DNA from: Lachnoclostridium phytofermentans
GTDB taxonomy: Bacteria > Bacillota > Clostridia > Lachnospirales > Lachnospiraceae
Assembly: GCF_000733755.1 (NCBI RefSeq)
Contig: NZ_JPOF01000002.1
Location: 434,001-498,000, forward strand
Direction of reading: 5' to 3'
DNA: 64,000 bases
The first letter of the stretch is position 1, and every line of letters begins with the position of its first letter. The notes under the pieces were generated by a model, which was not told the origin of the DNA, did no database searches, and saw nothing but the letters and a program-made list of their open reading frames with translations. Shown here in pieces: positions 26,922 to 36,286 of the stretch. The translations under genes and the position numbers were made by a program.

Positions 26922-28526
26922 TTAGTTATTTAAAGAATCTAAAATCTCCTGTACCATATCAGCAGACTGACTAGTGTATTCATTCATACCGTCCTCAACG
27001 CTCATATCGCCAGTTACAACCTTAGTTATAATCTGAGTACGAAGATCCCAAAGATCTGCATTGTACTCATTAATAGTATCATTACTTACTACCATTTTAG
27101 CTGGAACTGCCCATTCATTGAATTTCTCAGAAGAGTCCTTAGCAACTGGATTTACAGAAGAAATACCAGGGTCAGCATTGTCAACGTATGTTGCAAAGCT
27201 TAACATAGGATCAAGGTGATGCTTTGTTAATAAAGTATCTGGCTTCTCTAAAGAAGGTAAGAAGTGGAATTGACCTTCTGTAAATGTAAGCTCTTTATCC
27301 TCTGTTAACTTAATTGTCTCAGCCTTGTCATCCCAATGAACGCCCTTAACACCATATGTCCAAAGTGTCTGAACTGCGCCACCATCTAACATTGGCTCAA
27401 GGAAGTATTTGAAGATACCTTCTGGATTTTCTGCCTTAGCTGTAATACACCAAGCTGGTGCCTGTCTCTCAACATAAGAGCCCATTTCAGCGATTGGAGG
27501 AAGAACAACTAACTCGCCATCCTTACCATTGCTTTCAAGGTTGTTCTTTAAGTTAAATGCCCATGTTCCAGCCCAGTATGTGAATACACCGAACTTATCA
27601 TCAAAGAACTTTGTACGACAGTCTTTTGTACCATTTGTAATAGTCTCTTTATCAATATAACCTGCAGAGTAAGCATCCTTTAATCTCTGAAGAGCTGCTT
27701 TCATAGCATCTGTAGAGAAACCATCGATCCACTTACCACTCTCATCCTGAGTGAAATCTGGATATGCATCCTGATAGAATTCTGGTAAATAGTTGATATA
27801 AGGAGCTTCAGTTCCGACAAGACCTGCTGCAGAAACTCCGTATGTGTTAGATGGATCACCACTATCGTTCATATCAGATTCTGTAAATACCTTTAACATG
27901 TTAAGGTACTCATCATAATTTGTAGGAACAGATAAACCTGCTTTATCTAACCAAGCTTTTTTAACATAAGTAACACATCCGTTACCTCTTGCTGGAGTAA
28001 AGCCGTAAAGCTTTCCATCAACTTTGATAGCTTCCATTGCATCTACGTTAGTGATTCTTCCAGATGCTTTTAATTCAGAATTATCCCAGTACTCTGTAAT
28101 ATCAGCTAAAAGACCTGCACTTGCATAGTTAGTATAGTAAGAACCACCTAAAATAACAACATCTGGCCAGTTGCTACCTGCAAATGTAAGACCAACAGCA
28201 TCATAGTAACCAGAGTGGTCAGGCTGTGTAAACTGAACATCAAGTCCAAGTTCAGCTTCAAGAGCTGTTTCAAACTGAGCACGTCCGTTAGGCTCTGTAA
28301 ATACAGTACCATCAATCATTACTGTAATAACAGAAGGTTTCTCAACTTCAGAAACTGGAGCTTCTGGAGTAGCTGTTGCATCGCCACCATTGTTATCTGT
28401 AGCGCCCTGTGTTGGTGCTGGTGTTGGATCTGCCTTAGGCTCATCTTTGCTTCCACAAGCTGTTAAGCTGAATACAAGAGCAAGACTTAAGCCAAGTGAT
28501 AAGAATTTCTGTGTAGATTTTCTCAT
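26922..28526 (-). CDS. Extracellular carbohydrate-binding lipoprotein of ABC transporter
   Basis: A 534-aa solute-binding protein. The signal peptide with lipobox LTAC (Cys24) predicts a membrane-anchored lipoprotein. The linker after it is rich in Pro, Thr, Asp and Gly. The mature part matches the LplA/YtcQ group of family 1 binding proteins, which are larger than normal (about 500 aa). It is the first gene of the transporter operon, divergent from a membrane-bound AraC regulator. The ligand is inferred to be a pectin fragment from the context. Confidence 0.9.
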   Translation of the reverse strand: MRKSTQKFLSLGLSLALVFSLTACGSKDEPKADPTPAPTQGATDNNGGDATATPEAPVSEVEKPSVITVMIDGTVFTEPNGRAQFETALEAELGLDVQFTQPDHSGYYDAVGLTFAGSNWPDVVILGGSYYTNYASAGLLADITEYWDNSELKASGRITNVDAMEAIKVDGKLYGFTPARGNGCVTYVKKAWLDKAGLSVPTNYDEYLNMLKVFTESDMNDSGDPSNTYGVSAAGLVGTEAPYINYLPEFYQDAYPDFTQDESGKWIDGFSTDAMKAALQRLKDAYSAGYIDKETITNGTKDCRTKFFDDKFGVFTYWAGTWAFNLKNNLESNGKDGELVVLPPIAEMGSYVERQAPAWCITAKAENPEGIFKYFLEPMLDGGAVQTLWTYGVKGVHWDDKAETIKLTEDKELTFTEGQFHFLPSLEKPDTLLTKHHLDPMLSFATYVDNADPGISSVNPVAKDSSEKFNEWAVPAKMVVSNDTINEYNADLWDLRTQIITKVVTGDMSVEDGMNEYTSQSADMVQEILDSLNN

Positions 28527-28609
28527 CGAAATACCCTCCTTTTATTGGATCAATTATAATATTGTAGAAAGTACTCAAAATTTGTAGTCTCCATAATTTA
28601 TATGTAACT

Positions 28610-28638
28610 TTACTACAAATAATTGTACTTCATGTCAA
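28610..28638 (-). promoter_or_regulatory. Candidate transporter-operon promoter
   Basis: Minus-strand perfect TTGACA (28633-28638), 17 bases, and a weak TAGTAA (28610-28615). The weak -10 would suit an activator such as the divergent AraC protein. The rest of the 450-base gap (28527-28976) is AT-rich and contains a cre-like site and the regulator promoter. Confidence 0.35.
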
Positions 28639-28850
28639 TCTGCAAAAACTAATGTTAGATTTTGAAAAACATCATTTTACTTTTCGTAATCAGTTGTTTA
28701 GTTTTATTCGATTTGACAAGTACATACTAACATGCTTTGTACTTTTTTAACAAGAAGCAATATTTATTATTGATGTGCAATTTTTACGATGACTCTCAAA
28801 CCCTTGATTTTGCTATATTTCTAAAGAATCATTCGTAATTTTTTATTACT

Positions 28851-28864
28851 TGTATGCGCTTTCA
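28851..28864. promoter_or_regulatory. cre-like (CcpA) site
   Basis: TGTATGCGCTTTCA matches the catabolite-response consensus TGWAANCGNTNWCA with one mismatch. It sits just upstream of the regulator promoter in the divergent region, so glucose repression of the pectin importer and its regulator is plausible. Confidence 0.4.
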
Positions 28865-28897
28865 TTTTTTCCCAAACTAAAAATTTGCTCATATCGC

Positions 28898-28926
28898 TTG
28901 CAAATAATGCACCACTTTGTTATAAT
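28898..28926 (+). promoter_or_regulatory. Candidate promoter of the AraC-type regulator gene
   Basis: TTGCAA (28898-28903), 17 bases, and perfect TATAAT (28921-28926). The ATG is 50 bases downstream of it. Confidence 0.6.
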
Positions 28927-28976
28927 TTTTAAACAAAGTTTTGTTTGCTTTTACTAATTGTTAGAAGGAATATTAA

Positions 28977-31268
28977 ATGAAAATTAACTTTAAGAAAAAT
29001 AATACAAATAAAAATAGAAGATTCTTGATACGATTTGTAACCTCTTACAGCATATTGCTGATATTTGTTCTTATTATGGGCATGTTTTTGTATCAATACG
29101 GAATAGCGGATGCAACTAATAACCTTCATAAACAGAACAAAGCTGTTTTAGATAATTCTGTATCAGATATGGATACTTCCTTATTGCTATTATCTACTCT
29201 ATCTACTCAGATAGCGAATGATTCCAATATAAGGAAAGTACTTCGTTATGATTCTAGATCCATGGAGTTCTATCTTGATGCAAAAGATGCTATGAGTTTC
29301 TTAACCGACTTTATACCACTAGAAATCACACTACCTTTAGACGAATTTTACATTTATCTTCCCAAAACCGACTATTTAATGTCGTCTAGTATGTTAACGG
29401 ATACCAGGTATTATTACCAGCATTATAAAGCATACGACATATCCTACTATGACTCATGGAAGGAAACGTTGTCTTCTTATAATAATTCTTATCAATTTTT
29501 GCCGAATTCAGTCTATGGTAAAAATGGTTACTCTTCCTATCTCTATAAAGCACCGGTACAAACAGCTTTATTAACAAATAAGCCCTTAGGTATCGTATGT
29601 TTTGAGATTAATCGAAATCGTTTAAATAATATCTTTTCAAATTTAGATTTTTTCAAAAGCGGTTTTTTATATGTAACTGATACTAATAATAAGGAAGTAT
29701 TTCGTATCACAGCAGATCAAAGTCCAGAACTAACAGATGATTTACTTAACACCATAGTCACTTCCATGGTAGAAGATCAAGAACAGGAGTATAGGGAAAT
29801 TAATTTAGGTAAAGAATCTATTGTCATCACAACTTCTGTCTCCAACTTTAATCAATGGAGATATTATTTAATTCAACCTGCTGATCTTGTCTTCCATGAT
29901 TTAGGATCCTACCAGAATACGTATGTCTTCATTATTATATTAACATTACTATTCTGTTTAATTATGATTTTCATCTTATCGAAAAGAAATATTAAACCTA
30001 TTATTGAAATAGATACCGAATTACAAGATTCACTAAAGGAAAAAGGAAACCTAAAGCAGGAATTAGAAGAACAAAAACCAATCATTTACAACTCTTATAT
30101 GGCTAGAATAATAAAAGGCCTTATCTCAAATCAAGAAGAGTATAATAGGATTTCTAAATTCTTAGGTTTAAATGTTAACGAAAATCAATATTGTGTGCTT
30201 TATGCCTGTATCTACCAGGATCAACTAGAGTTTTATCTGGAGGAACCATCAAGTAATTCTGATGCTGAACTGAAACAAAAAAATTATAAAGAGTTAATTC
30301 GAAAGTTTTTCTATGAGTACTTTGGTGATGATGTTTTAATCTATGAAGCTGAGGTTAATTCATTTGCTATCATGATTCCATCCCCAATGGACGAACCAAT
30401 CGCGGAAAGCATAGCCAATATCGAGAGTTCTTTTTTAGAGCTTCATGATAATTTGATGGAAGAACACTCCATTTGGATCTATGGTGGACTTGGTAAGTGT
30501 TATTCTTACATTCCTTATTTTTGGAAGTCTTACCAACAAGCAATTCAAGCTGCCTCTTTTGTTCGTGAAGGAAATGTATTTCAAAGTTATTATCAGATTA
30601 AGCCGGATAAAGCATCTTATTATTATCCTTTTGAGATGGCTCAACAACTATCAAACTTTATTGTCTCTGGTAACACAAAACAAGTTCAGGAGCTCTTTAA
30701 TTTGATTCGGTGGGAAAACTTCGAATGCAGATCGCTACCAATATCTGTTGTGAAGTGGCTGTTTTCTGATATAAGAAATACCTTGTTAAAGGTTCGATTT
30801 CAGATTAGTATTACAGAAACGAACCACGAAGTTATAGAATCCATCGACATAGCTTTTCAGGAAAATAAAACGATATCTATTTTAGAAGATATTGCATTAC
30901 GCTTATGTAGCTTATTTGAACCAAAAGCAGATGGAAATAAGCTAATTAATACAATCAAAGCATATATTAAGGAAAATTATAAGGATTCTTCCTTAAGTCT
31001 AAAGAAGATTTCCGATGAATTTGATATATCTGAAAGCTACTTCTCTTATTTATTTAAGGCAGAAACCAAACAAAACTTTTCAGAATATTTGGAATTAATT
31101 CGTATGACACAAGCGATGCACTTATTAAAGACAACAGATATCAATGTCAGCGATTTATATTTAGAAACTGGTTATAACAATGCCAACTCCTTCCGTAGAG
31201 CATTTAAAAAGGTTCATGGAGTTGCTCCAAAGACCATTCGTGACACAATGACAAACCATAATATCTAG
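28977..31268 (+). CDS. Membrane-anchored AraC-family regulator
   Basis: A 763-aa one-component sensor-regulator. There is a membrane helix at about 19-40, an extracellular sensor region to about 310, a second helix at about 313-336, a cytoplasmic linker, and a C-terminal AraC double helix-turn-helix (about 665-763, with LSLKKISDEFDISESYFSYLF and ETGYNNANSFRRAFKK). This YtdP/YesS-like layout is common beside LplABC-type importers in Firmicutes. It probably senses pectin oligomers outside and activates the divergent transporter genes. Confidence 0.88.
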   Translation: MKINFKKNNTNKNRRFLIRFVTSYSILLIFVLIMGMFLYQYGIADATNNLHKQNKAVLDNSVSDMDTSLLLLSTLSTQIANDSNIRKVLRYDSRSMEFYLDAKDAMSFLTDFIPLEITLPLDEFYIYLPKTDYLMSSSMLTDTRYYYQHYKAYDISYYDSWKETLSSYNNSYQFLPNSVYGKNGYSSYLYKAPVQTALLTNKPLGIVCFEINRNRLNNIFSNLDFFKSGFLYVTDTNNKEVFRITADQSPELTDDLLNTIVTSMVEDQEQEYREINLGKESIVITTSVSNFNQWRYYLIQPADLVFHDLGSYQNTYVFIIILTLLFCLIMIFILSKRNIKPIIEIDTELQDSLKEKGNLKQELEEQKPIIYNSYMARIIKGLISNQEEYNRISKFLGLNVNENQYCVLYACIYQDQLEFYLEEPSSNSDAELKQKNYKELIRKFFYEYFGDDVLIYEAEVNSFAIMIPSPMDEPIAESIANIESSFLELHDNLMEEHSIWIYGGLGKCYSYIPYFWKSYQQAIQAASFVREGNVFQSYYQIKPDKASYYYPFEMAQQLSNFIVSGNTKQVQELFNLIRWENFECRSLPISVVKWLFSDIRNTLLKVRFQISITETNHEVIESIDIAFQENKTISILEDIALRLCSLFEPKADGNKLINTIKAYIKENYKDSSLSLKKISDEFDISESYFSYLFKAETKQNFSEYLELIRMTQAMHLLKTTDINVSDLYLETGYNNANSFRRAFKKVHGVAPKTIRDTMTNHNI

Positions 31269-31362
31269 TAGAATTATATTATTATTGTATTTTTAATTAA
31301 GAGAATTAAGCCAATATTTGATTTCATTCTCTTTCACAAATTTATAACAAAGGAGAATTCAT

Positions 31363-32082
31363 ATGATACACACAATATTTTGGGCTGGTGACTCCACAGT
31401 AAAGCAAAATGACTTTACGAGTTTCCCTCAGACAGGAATTGGTCAAGGACTTCCTCTCTACCTAAAAAGAGAGGTTCAAATTAGAAACTTTGCTCAAAAT
31501 GGTAGAAGCACCAAAAGCTTTATTACAGAAGGTCGTCTGCAAGCAATCGAGAAATTAATTAAAGAAGATGATTTTTTATTGATACAATTTGGACATAATG
31601 ATGAGAAGCCTGATGAAGAACGTCATACCGAGCCATTCACTACTTTTAAAGAGAACCTAAAACAATATATCAAAGTGGCAATCGATCATAAGGCTCATCC
31701 AGTCCTTATTACTCCACTCTACCGACGACTCTTTAAGGAGGATGGAAGTTTGGTTGAAGATACACATCTTAATTACCCCGATGCAATGATAGAACTTGGA
31801 AAAGAGCTAACGATACCTGTCATCGACTTGTGCGCAATAAGCAAGGAATTAATTCAAAAAACGGGCGATGAGAAATCGAAAAAGTGGTTTATGCACTTAG
31901 AACCTATGGAGTATCCAAATTATCCAGAAGGAAAAATGGATAATACTCATCTTAGATACGATGGTGCCGTAACTTTTGCCGGTATCATCGCAGAGGAATT
32001 AAGAAAACTTGGAGGTAGATATGCTGATCTTTTACTCCCAACGGATGGAGAGAAAGAAGATGCTTCGTTATTGGTTGACTAA
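31363..32082 (+). CDS. Rhamnogalacturonan acetylesterase (SGNH, CE12-type)
   Basis: A 239-aa SGNH hydrolase that removes acetyl groups from pectin fragments. Block I is in WAGDSTVKQ, with FPQTGIGQGLP typical of CE12. Block III is QFGHNDE. The catalytic Asp/His are in DNTHLRYDGA. No signal peptide, so it acts in the cytoplasm on imported oligomers. AAAGGAG precedes the ATG. It is downstream of the AraC regulator with 94 bases between. Confidence 0.88.
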   Translation: MIHTIFWAGDSTVKQNDFTSFPQTGIGQGLPLYLKREVQIRNFAQNGRSTKSFITEGRLQAIEKLIKEDDFLLIQFGHNDEKPDEERHTEPFTTFKENLKQYIKVAIDHKAHPVLITPLYRRLFKEDGSLVEDTHLNYPDAMIELGKELTIPVIDLCAISKELIQKTGDEKSKKWFMHLEPMEYPNYPEGKMDNTHLRYDGAVTFAGIIAEELRKLGGRYADLLLPTDGEKEDASLLVD

Positions 32083-32126
32083 CTCATATCCTATCAATAC
32101 ACGAGAATCTTATGCCATTATATAAA

Positions 32127-32181
32127 TTGATAAGAAATTATAAGATATTAATACAATTGAATCTCAATAATTTCTTATCAA
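32127..32181. repeat. 15-base perfect inverted repeat
   Basis: TTGATAAGAAATTAT and its complement, with a 25-base loop, just past the acetylesterase gene. There is no T-run after it. It precedes the real terminator and may be a processing or protection element. Confidence 0.55.
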
Positions 32182-32189
32182 TTTAAAGA

Positions 32190-32254
32190 AGCTTTTTGCC
32201 ATTCCTTCTTACTAGATATAATATCTGATAAGTGAATGACAAAAAGCTTTTTTA
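32190..32254 (+). terminator. Terminator between convergent acetylesterase and GH28 genes
   Basis: A long stem (AGCTTTTTG-CATTC against GAATG-CAAAAAGCT) with inner pairing CTTA-TAGATAT/ATATCT-ATAAG, then a T-run on the plus strand. Confidence 0.75.
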
Positions 32255-32316
32255 CTTGTACCAATCGCTTAAACTTTAAAACTTTAAGAACTTCATACTC
32301 ATTTTATTTCTCGTGA

Positions 32317-33873
32317 TTATTCTTGTATCAAGTTATCAATGTTACTTAACAAGAATTTCTCACCTTCACAACCCTCTACTCTTACATTCTTTAGTTCTAA
32401 TGTTTTTAAATTGTTTGCGTATAAGCCGAGTAAACTAGTTTCATCTGCACCATCCATCATCGCTGGAACTGCTTTTATAGCATTTTCGGCAAAGGATATC
32501 GAAACATTTTCAAAGGTTACTTTCTCTATTTTTTGCTCAGGTAAGCCATACATATAGGATGCTGCTGCATGACAGTTTGTACAATCTAAATTACGGAAGG
32601 TTAGTTCACCGATGAAAGGCGTTCTGTCATCTACTGCATAAGGATTTTTACTTTGTACATATTCAGAATGACCATCTGGATCACAAAAATAAAAACAATT
32701 AATAACAACTGGAGTCATTACATGATCCATGCGAATGTTTTCAAATAAAACACCATCTATAATTGCATCTTTACCACGACCACGTCTTGTTTTGATACGA
32801 AGTCCTCTATCGGTATCGATAAAGAGACATTCACGAACTGTCAGATTCTTAACCCCTCCAGCCATCTCACTTCCTATTGTGATGGAACCATGTCCATCTC
32901 GCATACAGCACTGACGGATTTCTAAATTTTCAGAAGGACGCTTATGCTTCGCTCCCATATAAATCTTACCCGATTTAATCGCAATACAATCATCCCCTAA
33001 AGAGAAGTATACTCCGACAATTAAGACATTCTTACAAGACTCTGGATCAAGTCCATCGGTATTTGGAGAATCCTTTGGATTAAGTATGGTAAGGTCAACA
33101 AACGAAAGATCATCTGAAAAGTATGGATGGATATTCCAGCATGGACTATTCTTTACCGTTATCCCTTGTACTGTTACGTTATTACAATGATTTAAGAAGA
33201 TTAATCTTGGTCTCCAAGCAATATTTCTTACTTTTGGATTATTCCACCAATTGGTAGCATCGGCACAACCATCTATAGTACCTTCACCAGTAATTTCAAC
33301 GTTAGAGACATTGATACCAGTAATAATACCAGCAAAGGAGTCGAGTGGATTCCCCTCCCAGCTTCCTAAATTATACTCATCTGTCTCATCGAAACTTTCA
33401 ATTCTACCTGGAAGAATTGGGAATTTGGAACGATCTGTAAACGCTGATAACACTGCACCCTTTGCTAATTCAAGGCGTAAGTCACTTTTTAAAAAGAGCG
33501 TAGAAATCTTATAACACCCTTCTGGGATTAACACCCGTCCATCCTTCGGACAAGAATTAATAGCACATTGTATCATTGTGGTGTCATCATGAACACCATC
33601 GCCTTTAGCACCAAACTCTTTTACATTGAGCGTAACAAACTCATATTCTGTTTTTATAACTACTACTTCGGAAGTTTCAGTATCATTTTTTACGTAAATG
33701 CTATACTCTGTATTTGGTTTTAGATTATGAATTGACTGAACAACTTTCGTGCTCTTTGTATATAATGTATTATTGATATAGATTTCATACTCTTTATCGG
33801 TATAATAAAATCCTTGTCCTATTAATTCTATCACTGCTTTTCTCGCAGTTTTTAATATCACGTTAAACTTCAT
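32317..33873 (-). CDS. Glycoside hydrolase family 28 (polygalacturonase-type), cytoplasmic
   Basis: A 518-aa pectin hydrolase. Residues about 15-80 look like a small fibronectin-III-like domain. A right-handed beta helix follows, with the GH28 signatures NTDG (271-274), GDDC (293-296), GHGS (327-330) and RIK (359-361). All catalytic aspartates are present. No signal peptide, so it probably cleaves imported oligogalacturonides. The ATG at 33873 has GAGGTTAAT upstream; a frame extending to 33918 has no good site. It is downstream of the GH105-like gene. Confidence 0.92.
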   Translation of the reverse strand: MKFNVILKTARKAVIELIGQGFYYTDKEYEIYINNTLYTKSTKVVQSIHNLKPNTEYSIYVKNDTETSEVVVIKTEYEFVTLNVKEFGAKGDGVHDDTTMIQCAINSCPKDGRVLIPEGCYKISTLFLKSDLRLELAKGAVLSAFTDRSKFPILPGRIESFDETDEYNLGSWEGNPLDSFAGIITGINVSNVEITGEGTIDGCADATNWWNNPKVRNIAWRPRLIFLNHCNNVTVQGITVKNSPCWNIHPYFSDDLSFVDLTILNPKDSPNTDGLDPESCKNVLIVGVYFSLGDDCIAIKSGKIYMGAKHKRPSENLEIRQCCMRDGHGSITIGSEMAGGVKNLTVRECLFIDTDRGLRIKTRRGRGKDAIIDGVLFENIRMDHVMTPVVINCFYFCDPDGHSEYVQSKNPYAVDDRTPFIGELTFRNLDCTNCHAAASYMYGLPEQKIEKVTFENVSISFAENAIKAVPAMMDGADETSLLGLYANNLKTLELKNVRVEGCEGEKFLLSNIDNLIQE

Positions 33874-34004
33874 ATTAACCTCAATTCTGGCTTGGTTGCT
33901 CTTATGTTTCAACCTCAACCTATAAAAAGTGAGTCAATCTTCTAACTCATCTTATTTCCTGCTTATCTTAACTTGTAATGGGGAATAAAAATATATCCTC
34001 TAAT

Positions 34005-34892
34005 CTAGAAATTGCTTGGAAGATAGGAATATGCCATCATAAAGATGCCCATCATTTTTATCTTATCTAAATATGCTTGTCCTGATTTTGCTTCCATCTG
34101 TTTTTGATGAGAAACATACTGCTCCATTGCTGCATGAAAAAGGTAAGCTCCTGTAGATTCATACTTTTCTGCAAGCAAAATCTTATAATGGCATGATTTT
34201 AATACTGCATAGGAGGTGAATATTGTATTCTCTACCGATTCACTGCCGTCAGCTACACCATCATTAAGGAATAACTTATTCTCCCTTGCATGTCCTAAAA
34301 TATCTTTGATTGTAGCTTTCGTTAGATTTAATAAGGTAAGATAATGTTCATAAATCTCTTCTGACATACCAGAAAAACAATCTACGTAAAGGACAGCTTT
34401 TTTACAATCATTCGGGAACTGATTAATGGTATGAAATTGCTCCATAATCTCGAGGTAGTGTTCCTTCTTATTATATATAGTATCATAAAGTGTGTAAAAA
34501 GGTTGAACCATGTAAATATCTTTTATGTTTTTAACTTCCTTTGCAAACATTGGATTTTTCCCCTGATATTTTGAGGAAAATGTACTACCTAGCTCCTTTA
34601 ATGCTTTCTCATAAAAAGTTTCTTTTGTTTGGTTCCATAGGAAGTATAGAAGTATTCCAAGATGGTAATTCTCTAGCATCTCATCATTTTTAAATTCTTC
34701 TATTAGAGTTCCCTCTTCTGTAATACGTTGTTTTGCATAAGTTTTCAAAAGCTCGAGATAGCACTCTTCCTTTGTCTTTTGATACAAGCCCATACATCCT
34801 TGTAAGAATAGACTTACTTCGTAGCCCTTAAGACTTCCCTTATCACTTTGAAACTCTGCTAAATAATCCTGAAAGAATTGATCCAAATTCAT
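34005..34892 (-). CDS. GH105-like protein, shortened, probably divergent
   Basis: A 295-aa protein with alpha/alpha-barrel features of unsaturated rhamnogalacturonyl hydrolases (GH105, YteR/YesR). Echoes include YHLGILLYFLWNQT near 76-89 and KDIYMVQPFYTLYD near 124-137, the latter matching the WLDGLYMAEPFY region, so Asp125 could be the catalytic Asp. The protein is about 60-80 residues shorter than usual and some conserved Trp/His motifs are missing. I cannot tell whether it is active. It is placed between kduI and GH28, so a GH105 role is plausible: KduI takes the product of such hydrolases. No signal peptide. Confidence 0.55.
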   Translation of the reverse strand: MNLDQFFQDYLAEFQSDKGSLKGYEVSLFLQGCMGLYQKTKEECYLELLKTYAKQRITEEGTLIEEFKNDEMLENYHLGILLYFLWNQTKETFYEKALKELGSTFSSKYQGKNPMFAKEVKNIKDIYMVQPFYTLYDTIYNKKEHYLEIMEQFHTINQFPNDCKKAVLYVDCFSGMSEEIYEHYLTLLNLTKATIKDILGHARENKLFLNDGVADGSESVENTIFTSYAVLKSCHYKILLAEKYESTGAYLFHAAMEQYVSHQKQMEAKSGQAYLDKIKMMGIFMMAYSYLPSNF

Positions 34893-35045
34893 ATATGTTA
34901 CCGGTGCCTTTCCCTTTTGTAACTAAGAATGGGACCTTCTAATCCCTAGTTACTATGAAGATTAATCATGTATCTTATTTTATACTTTCCATTCGGACAT
35001 GTGTCTCATTCTAATACTTTCGATTTGATCCTGTAAACTTTTCTA

Positions 35046-35091
35046 AAAAACGCCTGCGATCATAGACAACTGCCTAAAACCGCAGGCGTTA
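35046..35091 (-). terminator. Intrinsic terminator after kduI
   Basis: AACGCCTGCG / CGCAGGCGTT, a 10-base GC-rich perfect stem with a loop of about 25 bases and a T-run on the minus strand. It begins 20 bases after the kduI stop. Confidence 0.85.
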
Positions 35092-35111
35092 CAAACTATA
35101 TTACATTCGTC

Positions 35112-35942
35112 TTATCTTAATTCTTTTAACTCACATGCATCCATATCATCAAAGTCTTGATTTTCACCAACCATACCCCAGATAAACGTATAGGCTTTTG
35201 TTCCACATCCTGAATGGATGGACCAGCTTGGAGAAATAACTGCTTGTTCGTTTCTCATAATGATATGTCTTGTTTCTGTTGGCTCACCCATGTAATGGAA
35301 TACCATATCATTTTCTTGCATGTCAAAATACAAATAAACTTCCATTCTACGATCATGAGTGTGGCAAGGCATTGTATTCCATACACTACCTGGCTTTAAC
35401 TGTGTCATACCCATGACAAGCTGACAACTCTCTACCTGACCTGGAAGAATGTACTTACAGATTACACGGTGATTGGAGCCTTCTAAGGATCCAAGTTCCA
35501 CATTAACACAATTTTCTGGTTTAATTAATACGGTTGGATAAGAGGTATGAGCTGGCGCACTGTTGATATAGAATTTGGCAGGATTTGTAGCATCCACACT
35601 TGCAAAAGAAATATCTTTTGCTCCCATACCAATGTACATACCATCTTTATACTCTAACTCATAAACGGTACCATCAATTGTAATAGTTCCTTTTCCACCG
35701 ATATTAATAATTCCCATTTCTCTTCTTTGAAGGAAATATTCTGCACGTAATTCATCCCCAGCAGTTAATTTTAATACCTGGTTCACTGGTACAGCGGAGC
35801 CTGTAATAATACGGTCAATATGACTGTAAACAAGTTTAATTTCATTTACCTTGAATAAATCATCAATTAAAAACTCTTCACGAAGACGATCTGTTGTATA
35901 ATGTTTCACATCCTTTGGGGATGCTGCTGTTCTAAGTTCCAT
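35112..35942 (-). CDS. kduI: 5-keto-4-deoxyuronate isomerase KduI
   Basis: A 276-aa cupin enzyme that converts 5-keto-4-deoxyuronate to 2,5-diketo-3-deoxygluconate in breakdown of unsaturated pectin sugars. Length matches Escherichia coli KduI (278). Zinc ligands are in PCHTHDRRMEVY (two His and one Glu) and SIHSGCG (His). The start MELRTAASPKDVKHYTTD is the family start, with AAGG upstream; a frame reaching 36020 has no good site. KduD, the next enzyme, is not in the window. The 344-base gap to kdgK holds inverted repeats but no gene. Confidence 0.95.
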   Translation of the reverse strand: MELRTAASPKDVKHYTTDRLREEFLIDDLFKVNEIKLVYSHIDRIITGSAVPVNQVLKLTAGDELRAEYFLQRREMGIINIGGKGTITIDGTVYELEYKDGMYIGMGAKDISFASVDATNPAKFYINSAPAHTSYPTVLIKPENCVNVELGSLEGSNHRVICKYILPGQVESCQLVMGMTQLKPGSVWNTMPCHTHDRRMEVYLYFDMQENDMVFHYMGEPTETRHIIMRNEQAVISPSWSIHSGCGTKAYTFIWGMVGENQDFDDMDACELKELR

Positions 35943-35965
35943 GTTTACCTTCTTTCTGCGCTGCT

Positions 35966-36006
35966 TTTCTAAAATTCGATAAACAAGAAAAAGCACGCTT
36001 TTAGAA
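35966..36006. repeat. Inverted repeat in front of kduI
   Basis: TTCTAAAA and its complement TTTTAGAA lie about 25 bases apart, with a nested AAAGC/GCTTT stem. It lies 24 bases upstream of the kduI ATG and could fold in the leader. Function unknown. Confidence 0.4.
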
Positions 36007-36227
36007 CTTTTCCTTGTCATGAAAAATCGCTACCACACGCATGTTAAGCTACAGCGCTCGCTTCAACTTGCAGTTCACTCTCCATTTTAAAAACAAACCA
36101 GTATGTAATAGATTTGCCACAGAGTGATTGGTCATATGTTTCTATAGTATCTTTGGAATATAACTACTTCTTTTATATATTTAAAAGTAAAAAAAGTAAT
36201 TATTTCACCTGTTTCCGAATATCACAT

Positions 36228-36259
36228 ATGGGTATTGTTCTTATTGACACAATACCCAT
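36228..36259. repeat. 11-base inverted repeat after kdgK
   Basis: ATGGGTATTGT and ACAATACCCAT with a 10-base loop, about 28 bases after the kdgK stop. No T-run on the minus strand, so it is a weak terminator at best. It could instead be a symmetrical protein site near the kduI promoter region. Confidence 0.45.
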
Positions 36260-36286
36260 AGCTATTACATTATTTTTGCATTTCTA

